Assembly (NCBI RefSeq): GCF_005221325.1
Contig: NZ_CP039889.1
Span: forward strand, 2,120,501-2,184,500
Length of the DNA stretch: 64,000 nucleotides
DNA from: Agrobacterium tumefaciens
Lineage (GTDB): Bacteria; Pseudomonadota; Alphaproteobacteria; Rhizobiales; Rhizobiaceae
Reading direction: 5' to 3'
Made by a program: the position numbers and the translations under genes. Below the pieces are notes generated by a model. It searched no databases. It was given only the letters and a program-made list of their open reading frames with translations, and was not told where the DNA came from. The first letter of the stretch is position 1; the number at the start of each line of letters is the position of its first letter. Shown here one piece after another: positions 1-7,084 of this stretch.

Positions 1-12
1 CTCTAAACTCTC

Positions 13-33
13 CGTCATCCTCGGGCTTGACCC
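13..33. repeat. Left part of palindromic intergenic repeat, split by the IS
   Basis: This is the first 21 bases of a 28-base arm whose remaining 7 bases (gaggatc) lie at 1313-1319, on the far side of the insertion sequence. The rejoined arm is the reverse complement of 1348-1375 with one mismatch. The arm is itself a small palindrome, CCTCGGG-cttga-CCCGAGG. Repeats of this form are common between genes in alphaproteobacteria. Bases 23-33 also form the left copy of the IS target duplication. Confidence 0.75.
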
Positions 34-1301
34 ACTGCTGTCCGGTTTAAATTTGTAGACATGGCGCACGGTGTTGATTCTACTCGTATTCGAACGTTTG
101 GCGACGATCTCGGACACGAACAGGAAAAACACCGTGCGGCACTACAATAGCGTATTCCACGATCTGTTGAAGCGGGTGGCTTGGAGCAGGTTCGACAGGC
201 TTGTGGATGAGCATGGCGCCGACAAGCATGTGCGCCGGCTGTCAACGAAGAGCCAGTTCATCGCCCTGCTTTACGGCCAGTTGTCCGGAGCCGTCAGTCT
301 GCGCGAGATCGTCGGCGGCCTCGAAAGCCATGCCGCGCGGCTTTATCACGTCGGTGGAAGGCCGGTGTCGCGCTCGACGCTGTGCGATGCCAATGCACGG
401 CGCTCAAGCGAGGTCTTTGCCGGTCTGTTTCGCGAGATGGTCGCCCGCGCGGGCCGCGGGTTGCGCCGGTCGGTGTCGGAGGCCACCTATCTCATCGACG
501 CGACCGGCGTTCGGCTGAGCGGGGCCGGGTGCGACTGGGCACGGTTTTCCCATCAGGCCTGCGGCGCCAAGGTTCATGTCGTCTACGACGCCGATGCCGA
601 GCGACCGATCTATGCGGCGGTCACGCCCGCCAATGTCAACGACATCACAGCCGCCAAGGCCATGCCGATCGCGGCGGGTGCGACCTATGTGTTCGATCTT
701 GGCTATTATGATTTCGGCTGGTGGGCGGCGCTCGACAAGGCCGGCTGCCGCATCGTCACGCGGTTCAAGTCCCATACGAAGCTGACCGTAACAAGCCAGC
801 AAGCTGTCAGCGGCGATGGCATCGTCCTCTTCGATCGCATCGGGCTTCTGCCCGCCCGCATGGCGGCAAGCCGCCGCAATCGGTTTGGCGACCCCGTGCG
901 GGAGATCACAGTCAGGACGCAGACGGGCAAGGTGCTGCGACTGCTGACCAACGATCTCGACGCGCCCGCACAGGAGATCGCCGATCTCTACAAACGGCGC
1001 TGGGCGATCGAACTGTTCTTTCGCTGGGTCAAGCAGACGCTGAGGATCCGGCATTTCCTTGGCAACAGCGAGAACGCCGTGCGCATCCAGATCGCCGTGG
1101 CGCTCATCGCCTATCTATTGTTGCGCATGGCGCAGGCAGACCAGAAACTCGTCCAAAGCCCACTGGCATTCGCACGCCTGGTGCGCGCCAATCTTATGCA
1201 TCGCCGAAGAACCGACAGCCTCACAAGGCCGCCACCAGCTAAAACCGCCGATCCAAGACAGATGACACTTCTCGGAATGGAAATTTAAACCGGACAGCAG
1301 T
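34..1301 (+). mobile_element. Complete IS4-family insertion sequence, 1268 bp
   Basis: A perfect 21-bp terminal inverted repeat bounds the element: 34-54 begins ACTGCTGTCCGG, and 1281-1301 is its exact reverse complement, ending CCGGACAGCAGT. An 11-bp target duplication GGGCTTGACCC flanks it at 23-33 and 1302-1312. The exact edge is ambiguous by up to 2 bp because the duplication and inverted repeat share terminal bases. One transposase gene fills the interior. Intact ends, an intact duplication and an undamaged gene suggest a recent, possibly still active insertion. The target is a palindromic intergenic repeat directly upstream of an ABC-permease operon. Confidence 0.93.
134..1288 (+). CDS. 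IS4-family transposase
   Basis: This DDE transposase catalyses cut-and-paste movement of the surrounding element. It is about 384 residues long, normal for the family. The catalytic triad reads D122 (LIDATG), D188 (VFDLGYYD) and E293. E293 lies in the IS4 signature Y-x2-R-x3-E-x6-K, seen as YKRRWAIELFFRWVK at about 286-300. The N-terminus (HYNSVFHDLLKRV) resembles the DUF4372 region of this IS group. I chose the GTG at 134 because it gives the usual family start; the frame is open back to 71 without an ATG. The stop codon lies inside the right inverted repeat. Confidence 0.9.
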   Translation: MRHYNSVFHDLLKRVAWSRFDRLVDEHGADKHVRRLSTKSQFIALLYGQLSGAVSLREIVGGLESHAARLYHVGGRPVSRSTLCDANARRSSEVFAGLFREMVARAGRGLRRSVSEATYLIDATGVRLSGAGCDWARFSHQACGAKVHVVYDADAERPIYAAVTPANVNDITAAKAMPIAAGATYVFDLGYYDFGWWAALDKAGCRIVTRFKSHTKLTVTSQQAVSGDGIVLFDRIGLLPARMAASRRNRFGDPVREITVRTQTGKVLRLLTNDLDAPAQEIADLYKRRWAIELFFRWVKQTLRIRHFLGNSENAVRIQIAVALIAYLLLRMAQADQKLVQSPLAFARLVRANLMHRRRTDSLTRPPPAKTADPRQMTLLGMEI

Positions 1302-1375
1302 GGGCTTGACCCGAGGATCTAACGACCCACCACATCAAACGTGGTTGGATCCTCGGGACAAGCCCGAGGATGACG
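1302..1375. repeat. Right part of palindromic repeat with target duplication
   Basis: Bases 1302-1312 are the right copy of the target duplication. Bases 1313-1319 complete the left arm, 1320-1347 form the loop, and 1348-1375 are the right arm (GATCCTCGGG...GAGGATGACG). With the IS and one duplication removed, the repeat would be about 84 bp with two 28-base arms differing at one position. It could fold into one long hairpin or two tandem small ones. The repeat lies just upstream of the permease operon beginning at 1460. Confidence 0.75.
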
Positions 1376-1459
1376 TCGCGTTTGAAGAGAGCTTTGCCTG
1401 ACACACTACCCGGCGCGAAAGCTGCCGGTACTTCTGCAAATCCAGCGAAAGGCTCCACC

Positions 1460-2371
1460 ATGGTGACGGTCAGACTCATCGGCGTCAGCGAGAAGAAGGA
1501 CAGACCGGTGCGCAGCTTCGCGCTGCCGCAAAAGCTCGTATCCTATGTTCAGGCCCTGCCGCTTTTCCTGATCCTCGGCTTTTTCCTGGCCCTGCCGATC
1601 CTCATGATCGCCGTCGTCAGCTTCTGGGATTACGACTTCGCCCAGATGTATCCCGATTTTGTCACCTTCAATTATCTAGAGACGCTCGGCTCCTGGGTTA
1701 CCTGGCAGACCTATCTCAACACGCTGAAATACGCCGCCATCGTCTGGGCGATCACGCTGTTCTGCGGTTTCTGGGTTGCCTATTTCCTCGCCTTCCACAT
1801 TCGCACCACCACCATGCAGATGGCGCTGTTCCTCGTCTGCACCGTGCCGTTCCTGACATCGAATATCATCCGCATGATTTCGTGGATTCCTGTTCTCGGG
1901 CGAAACGGTCTGGTCAACAGCGCGCTGGTCGGCACCGGCATCATTCCAGAACCGGTCGAGTGGCTGCTTTATTCCGATTTCGCCGTGGTGCTGGCCATGG
2001 TGCATCTTTATACGCTGTTCATGGTCACGCCGATCTTCAACACGCTGATGCGCATCGACAAATCGCTGATCGAGGCGGCGCGTGACGCCGGTGCAACGGG
2101 GTGGCAGACACTCTGCAATGTCATCATTCCGCTCGCCAAGCCCGGCATGGCCATCGGCAGCATCTTCGTCGTGACGCTGGTCATGGCCGATTTCTCCACC
2201 GTTCAGGTCATGTCCGGCGGCCAGAGCGCCTCGGTGGCGCTGATGATGAAGAACCAGATGTCGCTTCTGCAATATCCGGCGGCGGCCGCCAACGCCGTCA
2301 TCCTGCTCATCCTCGTTCTTCTGATGGTCGCGGGCATCCTGCGCATCGTCGATATCCGCAAGGAGCTTTGA
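1460..2371 (+). CDS. ABC transporter permease, PotB-like
   Basis: Inner-membrane permease (303 aa) of the spermidine/putrescine (PotB/YdcU) class, which imports small organic cations or amino-acid-like solutes. Several hydrophobic segments are visible, the first near residues 30-50. The cytoplasmic EAA loop EAARDAGATGWQTL, the docking site for the ATPase, is present. The ATG at 1460 is preferred because AAAGG lies just upstream; the frame is open further upstream to 1370. It is followed 3 bp later by the partner permease. The expected ATPase and solute-binding genes are not in the window and must lie left of the IS or elsewhere. Confidence 0.85.
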   Translation: MVTVRLIGVSEKKDRPVRSFALPQKLVSYVQALPLFLILGFFLALPILMIAVVSFWDYDFAQMYPDFVTFNYLETLGSWVTWQTYLNTLKYAAIVWAITLFCGFWVAYFLAFHIRTTTMQMALFLVCTVPFLTSNIIRMISWIPVLGRNGLVNSALVGTGIIPEPVEWLLYSDFAVVLAMVHLYTLFMVTPIFNTLMRIDKSLIEAARDAGATGWQTLCNVIIPLAKPGMAIGSIFVVTLVMADFSTVQVMSGGQSASVALMMKNQMSLLQYPAAAANAVILLILVLLMVAGILRIVDIRKEL

Positions 2372-2374
2372 TCC

Positions 2375-3193
2375 ATGCATCAGGAAAAACGCGGCCGCGA
2401 ATTCTACATTCTCGCGTTCTTTTTCGTTCTCTTCGTGCTGTTTTTGTATGGCCCGCTATCGGCCATCCTGATCCTTGCCTTTCAGGGGCCAAATGGCGGA
2501 TTGACCTTTCCGCTGAACGGCGTTTCGCTGCACTGGTTCGGCAATCTGTTCGAGCAGCAGGCGGTCGGCGATTTCGGCGGCTCGTTCCGCCGCTCCTTCG
2601 GGCTTGGGCTGATGGTCATGGCCGTCACCGTCCTCGTCTCGCTGCTGGCAGGCCTTGCCTTCCGCCGCAAATTCATCGGTGCGACGCCGCTCTTTTACCT
2701 GTCTGTCGCCAGTCTGGTGGTGCCGTCGATCATCATATCGCTTGGGATTGGTGTTCTTTTCCAGCAGCTTGGGCTGGAACCTTCATGGTATACATCAGCT
2801 TTCGGCGCGCATCTCACCTGGACGCTTCCCTTCGGCGTGCTCATCATGCTCGCGGTCTTCAACCGCTTCTCGCCTTCCTATGAGGAGGCGGCCCGCGATC
2901 TCGGCGCGTCCTCCTGGCAGACCTTCGCCCATGTGGTGCTGCCGATGATCGCGCCCAGCCTGATCGGCGTCGGCCTTTTCGGCTTCACGCTTTCTTATGA
3001 CGAGTTCGCCCGCACGCTGATGACAGCGGGCACCTACAACACGCTGCCGTTGGAAATCTACGGCATGACCACCAATGTCACGACGCCGGTGCTTTATGCG
3101 CTGGGTGCCGTCACGACGCTGTTTTCCCTTCTGGTGATTGCGGCCACGCTTGGCCTGATCGTCACCCTCAACCGCCGCCATTCACGCGGATAA
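2375..3193 (+). CDS. ABC transporter permease, PotC-like
   Basis: Second permease subunit (272 aa) of the same polyamine-type importer. It has about six hydrophobic segments, and its EAA motif reads EEAARDLGASSWQTF. AGGAG at 2361-2365, inside the end of the preceding gene, serves as ribosome binding site, so the two permeases are translationally linked. The racemase-like gene follows after 11 bp, giving a three-gene operon. The substrate cannot be read from the permeases; the linked racemase family hints at hydantoin- or amino-acid-related solutes. Confidence 0.86.
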   Translation: MHQEKRGREFYILAFFFVLFVLFLYGPLSAILILAFQGPNGGLTFPLNGVSLHWFGNLFEQQAVGDFGGSFRRSFGLGLMVMAVTVLVSLLAGLAFRRKFIGATPLFYLSVASLVVPSIIISLGIGVLFQQLGLEPSWYTSAFGAHLTWTLPFGVLIMLAVFNRFSPSYEEAARDLGASSWQTFAHVVLPMIAPSLIGVGLFGFTLSYDEFARTLMTAGTYNTLPLEIYGMTTNVTTPVLYALGAVTTLFSLLVIAATLGLIVTLNRRHSRG

Positions 3194-3204
3194 AGAAACG
3201 TCCA

Positions 3205-3948
3205 ATGCGCATCCTCGTCGTCAATCCCAATACCACGCAATCCATGACCGCAACGATCGCTGACGCCGCCATGCGGGTGGTCGGCCGGGATACGGAAATT
3301 CTCGGCGTGACATCCTCCATGGGGCCCGTCTCCATCGAAGGTTATTATGACGAGGTTTTTGCCGTGCCCGGCCTGCTGCTGGAACTTGCGAAGGCTCCGG
3401 CGCTCGGCGTTGACGCGGCCGTCATCGCCTGTTTCGACGATACCGGGCTCGATGCGGCGCGGGCGCTTTGCGATATACCCGTCATCGGCCTCTGCGAGGC
3501 GGCGGTCTCCGCCACCGCCTTCATCGCGCAGAAATTCACCGTCGTCACGACGATGGAGCGTTCACGGTTGCCGCTCGAACATCTCGTTTATCGTTACGGC
3601 ATGTCCGCCCGCTGCAATGTGCGCGCCGCCGATATTCCGGTCCTGTCGCTTGAGGACCCCGCTTCGAATGCGCGGGAGAGGCTGCGGCAGGAGATTGCGC
3701 TGGCGCTTGCGGAGGATCGGGCGGAGGCGATCGTTCTCGGCTGCGCCGGCATGGCAGACCTGACCGCCGAGCTGCGCGCCGAATTTGGCGTGCCTGTCAT
3801 CGATGGTGTCGCAGCCGCCGTCAAACAGGCGGAATCGCTTGTTTCCATGGGGCTTTCCACCGCCAAAAGCGGCGCTTATGCCACGCCGGTCGCCAAGCCC
3901 TATCACGGCCTGCTGGAGGCATTCCAGCCGGACCGCATGACGGTGTGA
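3205..3948 (+). CDS. Asp/Glu/hydantoin racemase family protein
   Basis: Cytosolic cofactor-independent racemase-like protein of 247 aa, the usual length for the Asp/Glu/hydantoin racemase family. The start MRILVVNPNTTQSMT is the phosphate- or carboxylate-binding N-terminus typical of hydantoin racemases. The two catalytic cysteines appear as VIACFDDTG (near residue 75) and VLGCAGMADL (near residue 175). These enzymes interconvert enantiomers by two-base deprotonation. Location directly behind two importer permeases suggests it acts on the imported compound. The family also includes allantoin and maleate enzymes, so the precise reaction is open. Confidence 0.85.
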   Translation: MRILVVNPNTTQSMTATIADAAMRVVGRDTEILGVTSSMGPVSIEGYYDEVFAVPGLLLELAKAPALGVDAAVIACFDDTGLDAARALCDIPVIGLCEAAVSATAFIAQKFTVVTTMERSRLPLEHLVYRYGMSARCNVRAADIPVLSLEDPASNARERLRQEIALALAEDRAEAIVLGCAGMADLTAELRAEFGVPVIDGVAAAVKQAESLVSMGLSTAKSGAYATPVAKPYHGLLEAFQPDRMTV

Positions 3949-3986
3949 ATCCGCCTTCATCGTTGCTGAAAAAATTTCAAAACTCC

Positions 3987-4018
3987 GCGACGGATTTTCG
4001 CGCCTTTCCCCGTTAAAG
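3987..4018 (+). promoter_or_regulatory. Putative ECF sigma-dependent promoter of the sigma operon
   Basis: The pattern GCGACGGATTT, then 13 bases, then CCGTTAAAG occurs here and again at 5538-5569 with identical spacing. Both copies sit in short non-coding stretches ahead of gene blocks of one module. The geometry fits an ECF promoter with -35 around GGATT and -10 around CGTTAA. This copy would drive the sigma gene itself (autoregulation), with the start codon about 80 bp downstream. Confidence 0.72.
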
Positions 4019-4098
4019 TCGAAAATCGCGTGTAAAGCGTCATTTATCGACATTCCTTGTCCGGCTTTGCAGGACCGCAACGGAGATTCGACCGAAGC

Positions 4099-4641
4099 AT
4101 GGTGAGCGACCCCGATGCAAAGCTCGTGGCAGATGTCGCGGCCGGAGATATCAGGGCGATGCGGGCACTGGTCGAGGCAAAGTTGCCGAGGATCATGGCG
4201 CTGGCAAGCCGCATGCTGGGTGATCCGGTCGAGGCGGAGGATGTTGCGCAGGAAACCTTTCTGCGGATATGGAAACACGCGGGAACATGGCGGCAGGGCG
4301 CTGCGCGGTTTGATACGTGGATACACCGCGTGGCGCTGAACCTGTGTTATGACCGGCTGAGGAAGCGCCGTGAAGTATCCGTCGCCCAGCCGTCCGACCT
4401 CGTCGATGCGCGTATGTCGTCGGAGACTGCTGGAGTTGATATGGACGAAGGCGAGGCCGTGGGGCGAGCGCTGTCCCTTCTTCCCGAGCGGCAAAGGGAG
4501 GCGATCATTCTGGTCTATTATCAGGAAATGTCGAACCGGGAGGCCGCCGACATCATGCATGTCAGCGTCGACGCACTGGAAAGTCTTCTGTCGCGTGGGC
4601 GCAGAGCGTTGCAGAAAATCTTGAACGAGGATGAGACATGA
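4099..4641 (+). CDS. RNA polymerase ECF-type sigma factor
   Basis: Sigma-70 family factor (180 aa) that directs RNA polymerase to a dedicated promoter set. Region 2 is seen as AEDVAQETFLRIWKHAGTWR near residues 50-70. Region 4 is seen as LLPERQREAIILVYYQ followed by the helix-turn-helix NREAADIMHVSVDALESLLS. No extra C-terminal domain is present. The ATG at 4099 is chosen over an upstream in-frame TTG at 4057 because it begins a standard ECF N-terminus and has GGAG upstream. It overlaps the next gene by 4 bp. The neighbours resemble the CnrH-CnrY-CnrX arrangement of sigma, membrane anti-sigma and periplasmic sensor. Confidence 0.9.
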   Translation: MVSDPDAKLVADVAAGDIRAMRALVEAKLPRIMALASRMLGDPVEAEDVAQETFLRIWKHAGTWRQGAARFDTWIHRVALNLCYDRLRKRREVSVAQPSDLVDARMSSETAGVDMDEGEAVGRALSLLPERQREAIILVYYQEMSNREAADIMHVSVDALESLLSRGRRALQKILNEDET

Positions 4642-5078
4642 GCGGGTCGATGGAAGACGGCATGGATGGGCAGGCATTTTCCGCCCTCGTTTCGGCATAT
4701 GGCGCCGATCCAAAACGCTGGCCCGAGGATCGTCGCGCGAAAGCCGAGCTTTATTCTAAAACAGCCGAGGGCCAGCGTCTGCTCAGCGACGCGGCGCAGC
4801 TGGACCGCGCCCTGGCTGCTTTCCGGCCCAAGGCCGCACCCTCCGCCGCCCTTCAGGGACGAATTCTCGCGGAAGGCACATCCCGGCTGTCACGCCACCG
4901 GCGGTTCGTCCGTTTCGGGCTTGGTGCCGGCATGGTCGGCATCAGCCTTGCGGGTGCCCTGACCGGTGCTGTCGCCGTCATCAATCTCACCCCGCCGCCG
5001 TCCTTCTCGTTCGGCGACAATCTGACGGCATTCGGAAATTTGCAAAGTGAAAACGAGTTGGCTGAGGACGCGAAATGA
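4638..5078 (+). CDS. Probable membrane anti-sigma factor
   Basis: 146-residue protein with a soluble N-terminal part (1-90) and one hydrophobic segment at about 92-117 (VRFGLGAGMVGISLAGALTGAVAV), then a short tail presumably outside. No enzyme motif is visible. Its ATGA overlap with the sigma gene and its one-span topology are what is expected of an anti-sigma factor that holds the sigma at the membrane. The segment FSALVSAYGADPKRWPEDRR is typical of proteins encoded next to alphaproteobacterial ECF sigmas. Function is inferred from position and topology, not from a confirmed domain. Confidence 0.68.
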   Translation: MSGSMEDGMDGQAFSALVSAYGADPKRWPEDRRAKAELYSKTAEGQRLLSDAAQLDRALAAFRPKAAPSAALQGRILAEGTSRLSRHRRFVRFGLGAGMVGISLAGALTGAVAVINLTPPPSFSFGDNLTAFGNLQSENELAEDAK

Positions 5079-5524
5079 CCGATCAGAATTTCCGCTGGAT
5101 TGTCGTTGTGCTACTCGTCGTCAATACATTCCTCGTCTGCGCCCTTGCCGGTGCCGGTTTCGTCTATCTGCGCAACGATACCGCAGCTTCCACTTCAAGG
5201 ATGCCGCTGGCCGGCGAGCAACTGCCAAAGGCGGAGCGGGAGGCCTTTCGCCAGGCGCTCGGCGATGCACGCAAACCCATGCGCGAGACCTCGGCCGAGG
5301 CGCGGCAGGCCCGCATCGAGGCTGCTTCGCTGATGGGCGCCAACGATCTGGATACAAAAGCGTTATCCGACGCGCTGGAGCGCGCCCGCATGGCGGAATA
5401 TGCGGTCCGTGCCGCAGTCGAGCTACAGGCCGTGGAATTCGCCCGCACGCTGTCGCTCGATGCAAGACGACGCCTCGCGGAAGGTCTGCTCTCCCGCGAG
5501 GCGCCAAAGCCTGCCACGAAATGA
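5075..5524 (+). CDS. Periplasmic heavy-metal-resistance/CnrX-like protein
   Basis: 149 aa with an N-terminal membrane anchor (about residues 8-32) and a helical, Arg/Glu/Ala-rich remainder (QLPKAEREAFRQALGDARKPMRETSAEARQARIEAASLM). This pattern is typical of the ZraP/CnrX-like metal-resistance family (Metal_resist). Such proteins sense metals or envelope stress in the periplasm and pass the signal to an anti-sigma factor. It overlaps the preceding gene by 4 bp, completing a sigma, anti-sigma, sensor trio. No His/Cys/Met-rich metal site stands out, so the signal may not be a metal. Confidence 0.66.
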   Translation: MTDQNFRWIVVVLLVVNTFLVCALAGAGFVYLRNDTAASTSRMPLAGEQLPKAEREAFRQALGDARKPMRETSAEARQARIEAASLMGANDLDTKALSDALERARMAEYAVRAAVELQAVEFARTLSLDARRRLAEGLLSREAPKPATK

Positions 5525-5537
5525 TCACAATTCGGCG

Positions 5538-5569
5538 GCGACGGATTTGCGATATCCACGCCGTTAAAG
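5538..5569 (+). promoter_or_regulatory. Second copy of the ECF sigma promoter, ahead of DUF1800-DUF1501
   Basis: The same GCGACGGATTT...CCGTTAAAG pattern as at 3987-4018, with all shared bases in the same register over 32 positions. It lies in the 76-bp gap between the CnrX-like gene and the DUF1800 gene, about 30 bp before the ATG at 5601. It implies that the DUF1800-DUF1501 pair is a direct target of the neighbouring sigma factor. Confidence 0.75.
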
Positions 5570-5600
5570 GGCCGATAACGAAACGGAGTTCGTATCGGCC

Positions 5601-7082
5601 ATGTCAAATACGACGCCCAATTCCAGGCAAGTGGATGCTGCGCTGTGCCTCTGGCGCTTCGGCCTGGGAGCCCGGCAGGGAGACCTGCAGGCAATTGCGG
5701 ATGATCCACGCGATCTCTTGCGGTCAGAAGTAACCGAGCACGCCGTCCCAATCCCTGTTGGCCCCCAATTGCACTCGAGCGCCGATCTCATGGTCTCGCT
5801 CATCGCCTTCAACAAGCAGGTGAAAGCCGAACGTGAGAAGCCGGCGGTGACGGCCGTTTCCGTGGACAAGGCGATGGCGGGCCCGGATAACAAGACGGGC
5901 ATGGGCGGTATGGCAGTCGCGCCAACCATACAGAAAGACAAACCGGCCGAAGCGGCCAATAAGAGACCCTATCTGCCACAGCAGATATTGCTGGCAGAGG
6001 TCGATGCGCGGTTCAATGGCACCATCCGCCAGCCTCTGATCGGCTTTGGCGAACGTCTAGCGATGTTCTGGGCAAACCACTTCTCCGTCGCCGTCGGTAA
6101 GGGGGGCGATGTGCACATGCTCGCCGGCGCCTTCGAGCGTGAGGCGATCCGCCCGCATATATTCGGCAATTTCGAGGACATGCTGCTTGCCGTGGAAACC
6201 CATCCGGCCATGCTGTTTTTTCTCGACAACCAGCAGTCGATCGGTCCCAACTCACCGGCCAACAAAAACGGCAAGCGCGGCCTGAACGAAAATCTGGCCC
6301 GCGAGATCATGGAACTTCACACGCTGGGAGTTGATGGCGGTTACAATCAGTCTGACGTGACGGAGCTTGCCCGCATCATCACCGGTTGGACCGTTTACCG
6401 CGACGAGAACAAGCCGGGGCCGGTCGGGCGCTTCAGTTTCAATGCCAACAGCCACGAGCCGGGTGATCATGCGGTGATGGGCATCACCTATGCCGATGCA
6501 GGCGTGGAGCAGGGTAGGCGGGCGCTGCGCGATCTCGCCCATCACCCATCCACCGCCCGTCACCTTGCCTTCAAGCTGGCGCGGCACTTCGTCAGCGACC
6601 AGCCGCCTGTGGCGCTGGTGGCAAAGATCGCCGCTGCCTACACCAAATCCCACGGTGACCTCGCCGCCACCTATCTCGCCGTGCTGGATGCCGAGGAGGC
6701 CTGGGATCCCGCTCTGAAGAAGCTGAGGCCGCCGCTCGATTTCGTCACCGCCATGCTGCGCAGCAGCGACGTCAAGCCGAAACCCGAACAGATTGTTTCG
6801 GTGCTGAAGGCGCTTGGGCAACCCTTCTGGGACCCATCCGGTCCCAACGGGTTTTCCGACGTGACGGACAGTTGGGGTTCCTCCGAGGGGCTTGCGACGC
6901 GGATCGATGCCGCGAGCCTTTTTGCCCATCAGGTCGCAGGCGGCATCGACCCCCGAGATTTCGTGGCCGATCGGTTTGGCCCGCTTCTCACGCGCGAGAC
7001 CGCACAGGCTGTCCAGCGTGCGGAAACAAAGCCGCAGGGCCTGACCATCGCTTTCCTTTCCCCCGAATTCCAGAGGCGCTAA
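5601..7082 (+). CDS. DUF1800 family protein
   Basis: 493-residue member of the DUF1800 family, whose biochemical role is unknown. Visible family features are the opening LCLWRFGLGARQGDL, the central block RLAMFWANHFSV, and NLAREIMELHTLGVDGGYNQSDVTELARIITGWT in the middle third. No clear signal peptide is seen. It is followed 2 bp later by a DUF1501 protein; the two families are very commonly encoded as a pair. An ECF-type promoter directly upstream ties it to the adjacent sigma factor. In other bacteria the pair is linked to envelope or secreted-protein functions, but I do not assign one here. Confidence 0.85.
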   Translation: MSNTTPNSRQVDAALCLWRFGLGARQGDLQAIADDPRDLLRSEVTEHAVPIPVGPQLHSSADLMVSLIAFNKQVKAEREKPAVTAVSVDKAMAGPDNKTGMGGMAVAPTIQKDKPAEAANKRPYLPQQILLAEVDARFNGTIRQPLIGFGERLAMFWANHFSVAVGKGGDVHMLAGAFEREAIRPHIFGNFEDMLLAVETHPAMLFFLDNQQSIGPNSPANKNGKRGLNENLAREIMELHTLGVDGGYNQSDVTELARIITGWTVYRDENKPGPVGRFSFNANSHEPGDHAVMGITYADAGVEQGRRALRDLAHHPSTARHLAFKLARHFVSDQPPVALVAKIAAAYTKSHGDLAATYLAVLDAEEAWDPALKKLRPPLDFVTAMLRSSDVKPKPEQIVSVLKALGQPFWDPSGPNGFSDVTDSWGSSEGLATRIDAASLFAHQVAGGIDPRDFVADRFGPLLTRETAQAVQRAETKPQGLTIAFLSPEFQRR

Positions 7083-7084
7083 CC

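Noticed and set aside
404..1054. 216-codon minus-strand frame inside the IS
   Set aside because: Antisense to the transposase, which has a full DDE signature.
3562..4713. 383-codon minus-strand frame
   Set aside because: Lies across the racemase and sigma genes in antisense; Arg/His-rich, no domain.
5549..5560. Recurrent GATATCCAC words (also near 8361 and 16823)
   Set aside because: No shared position relative to genes; one copy is inside a coding region, so treated as chance.
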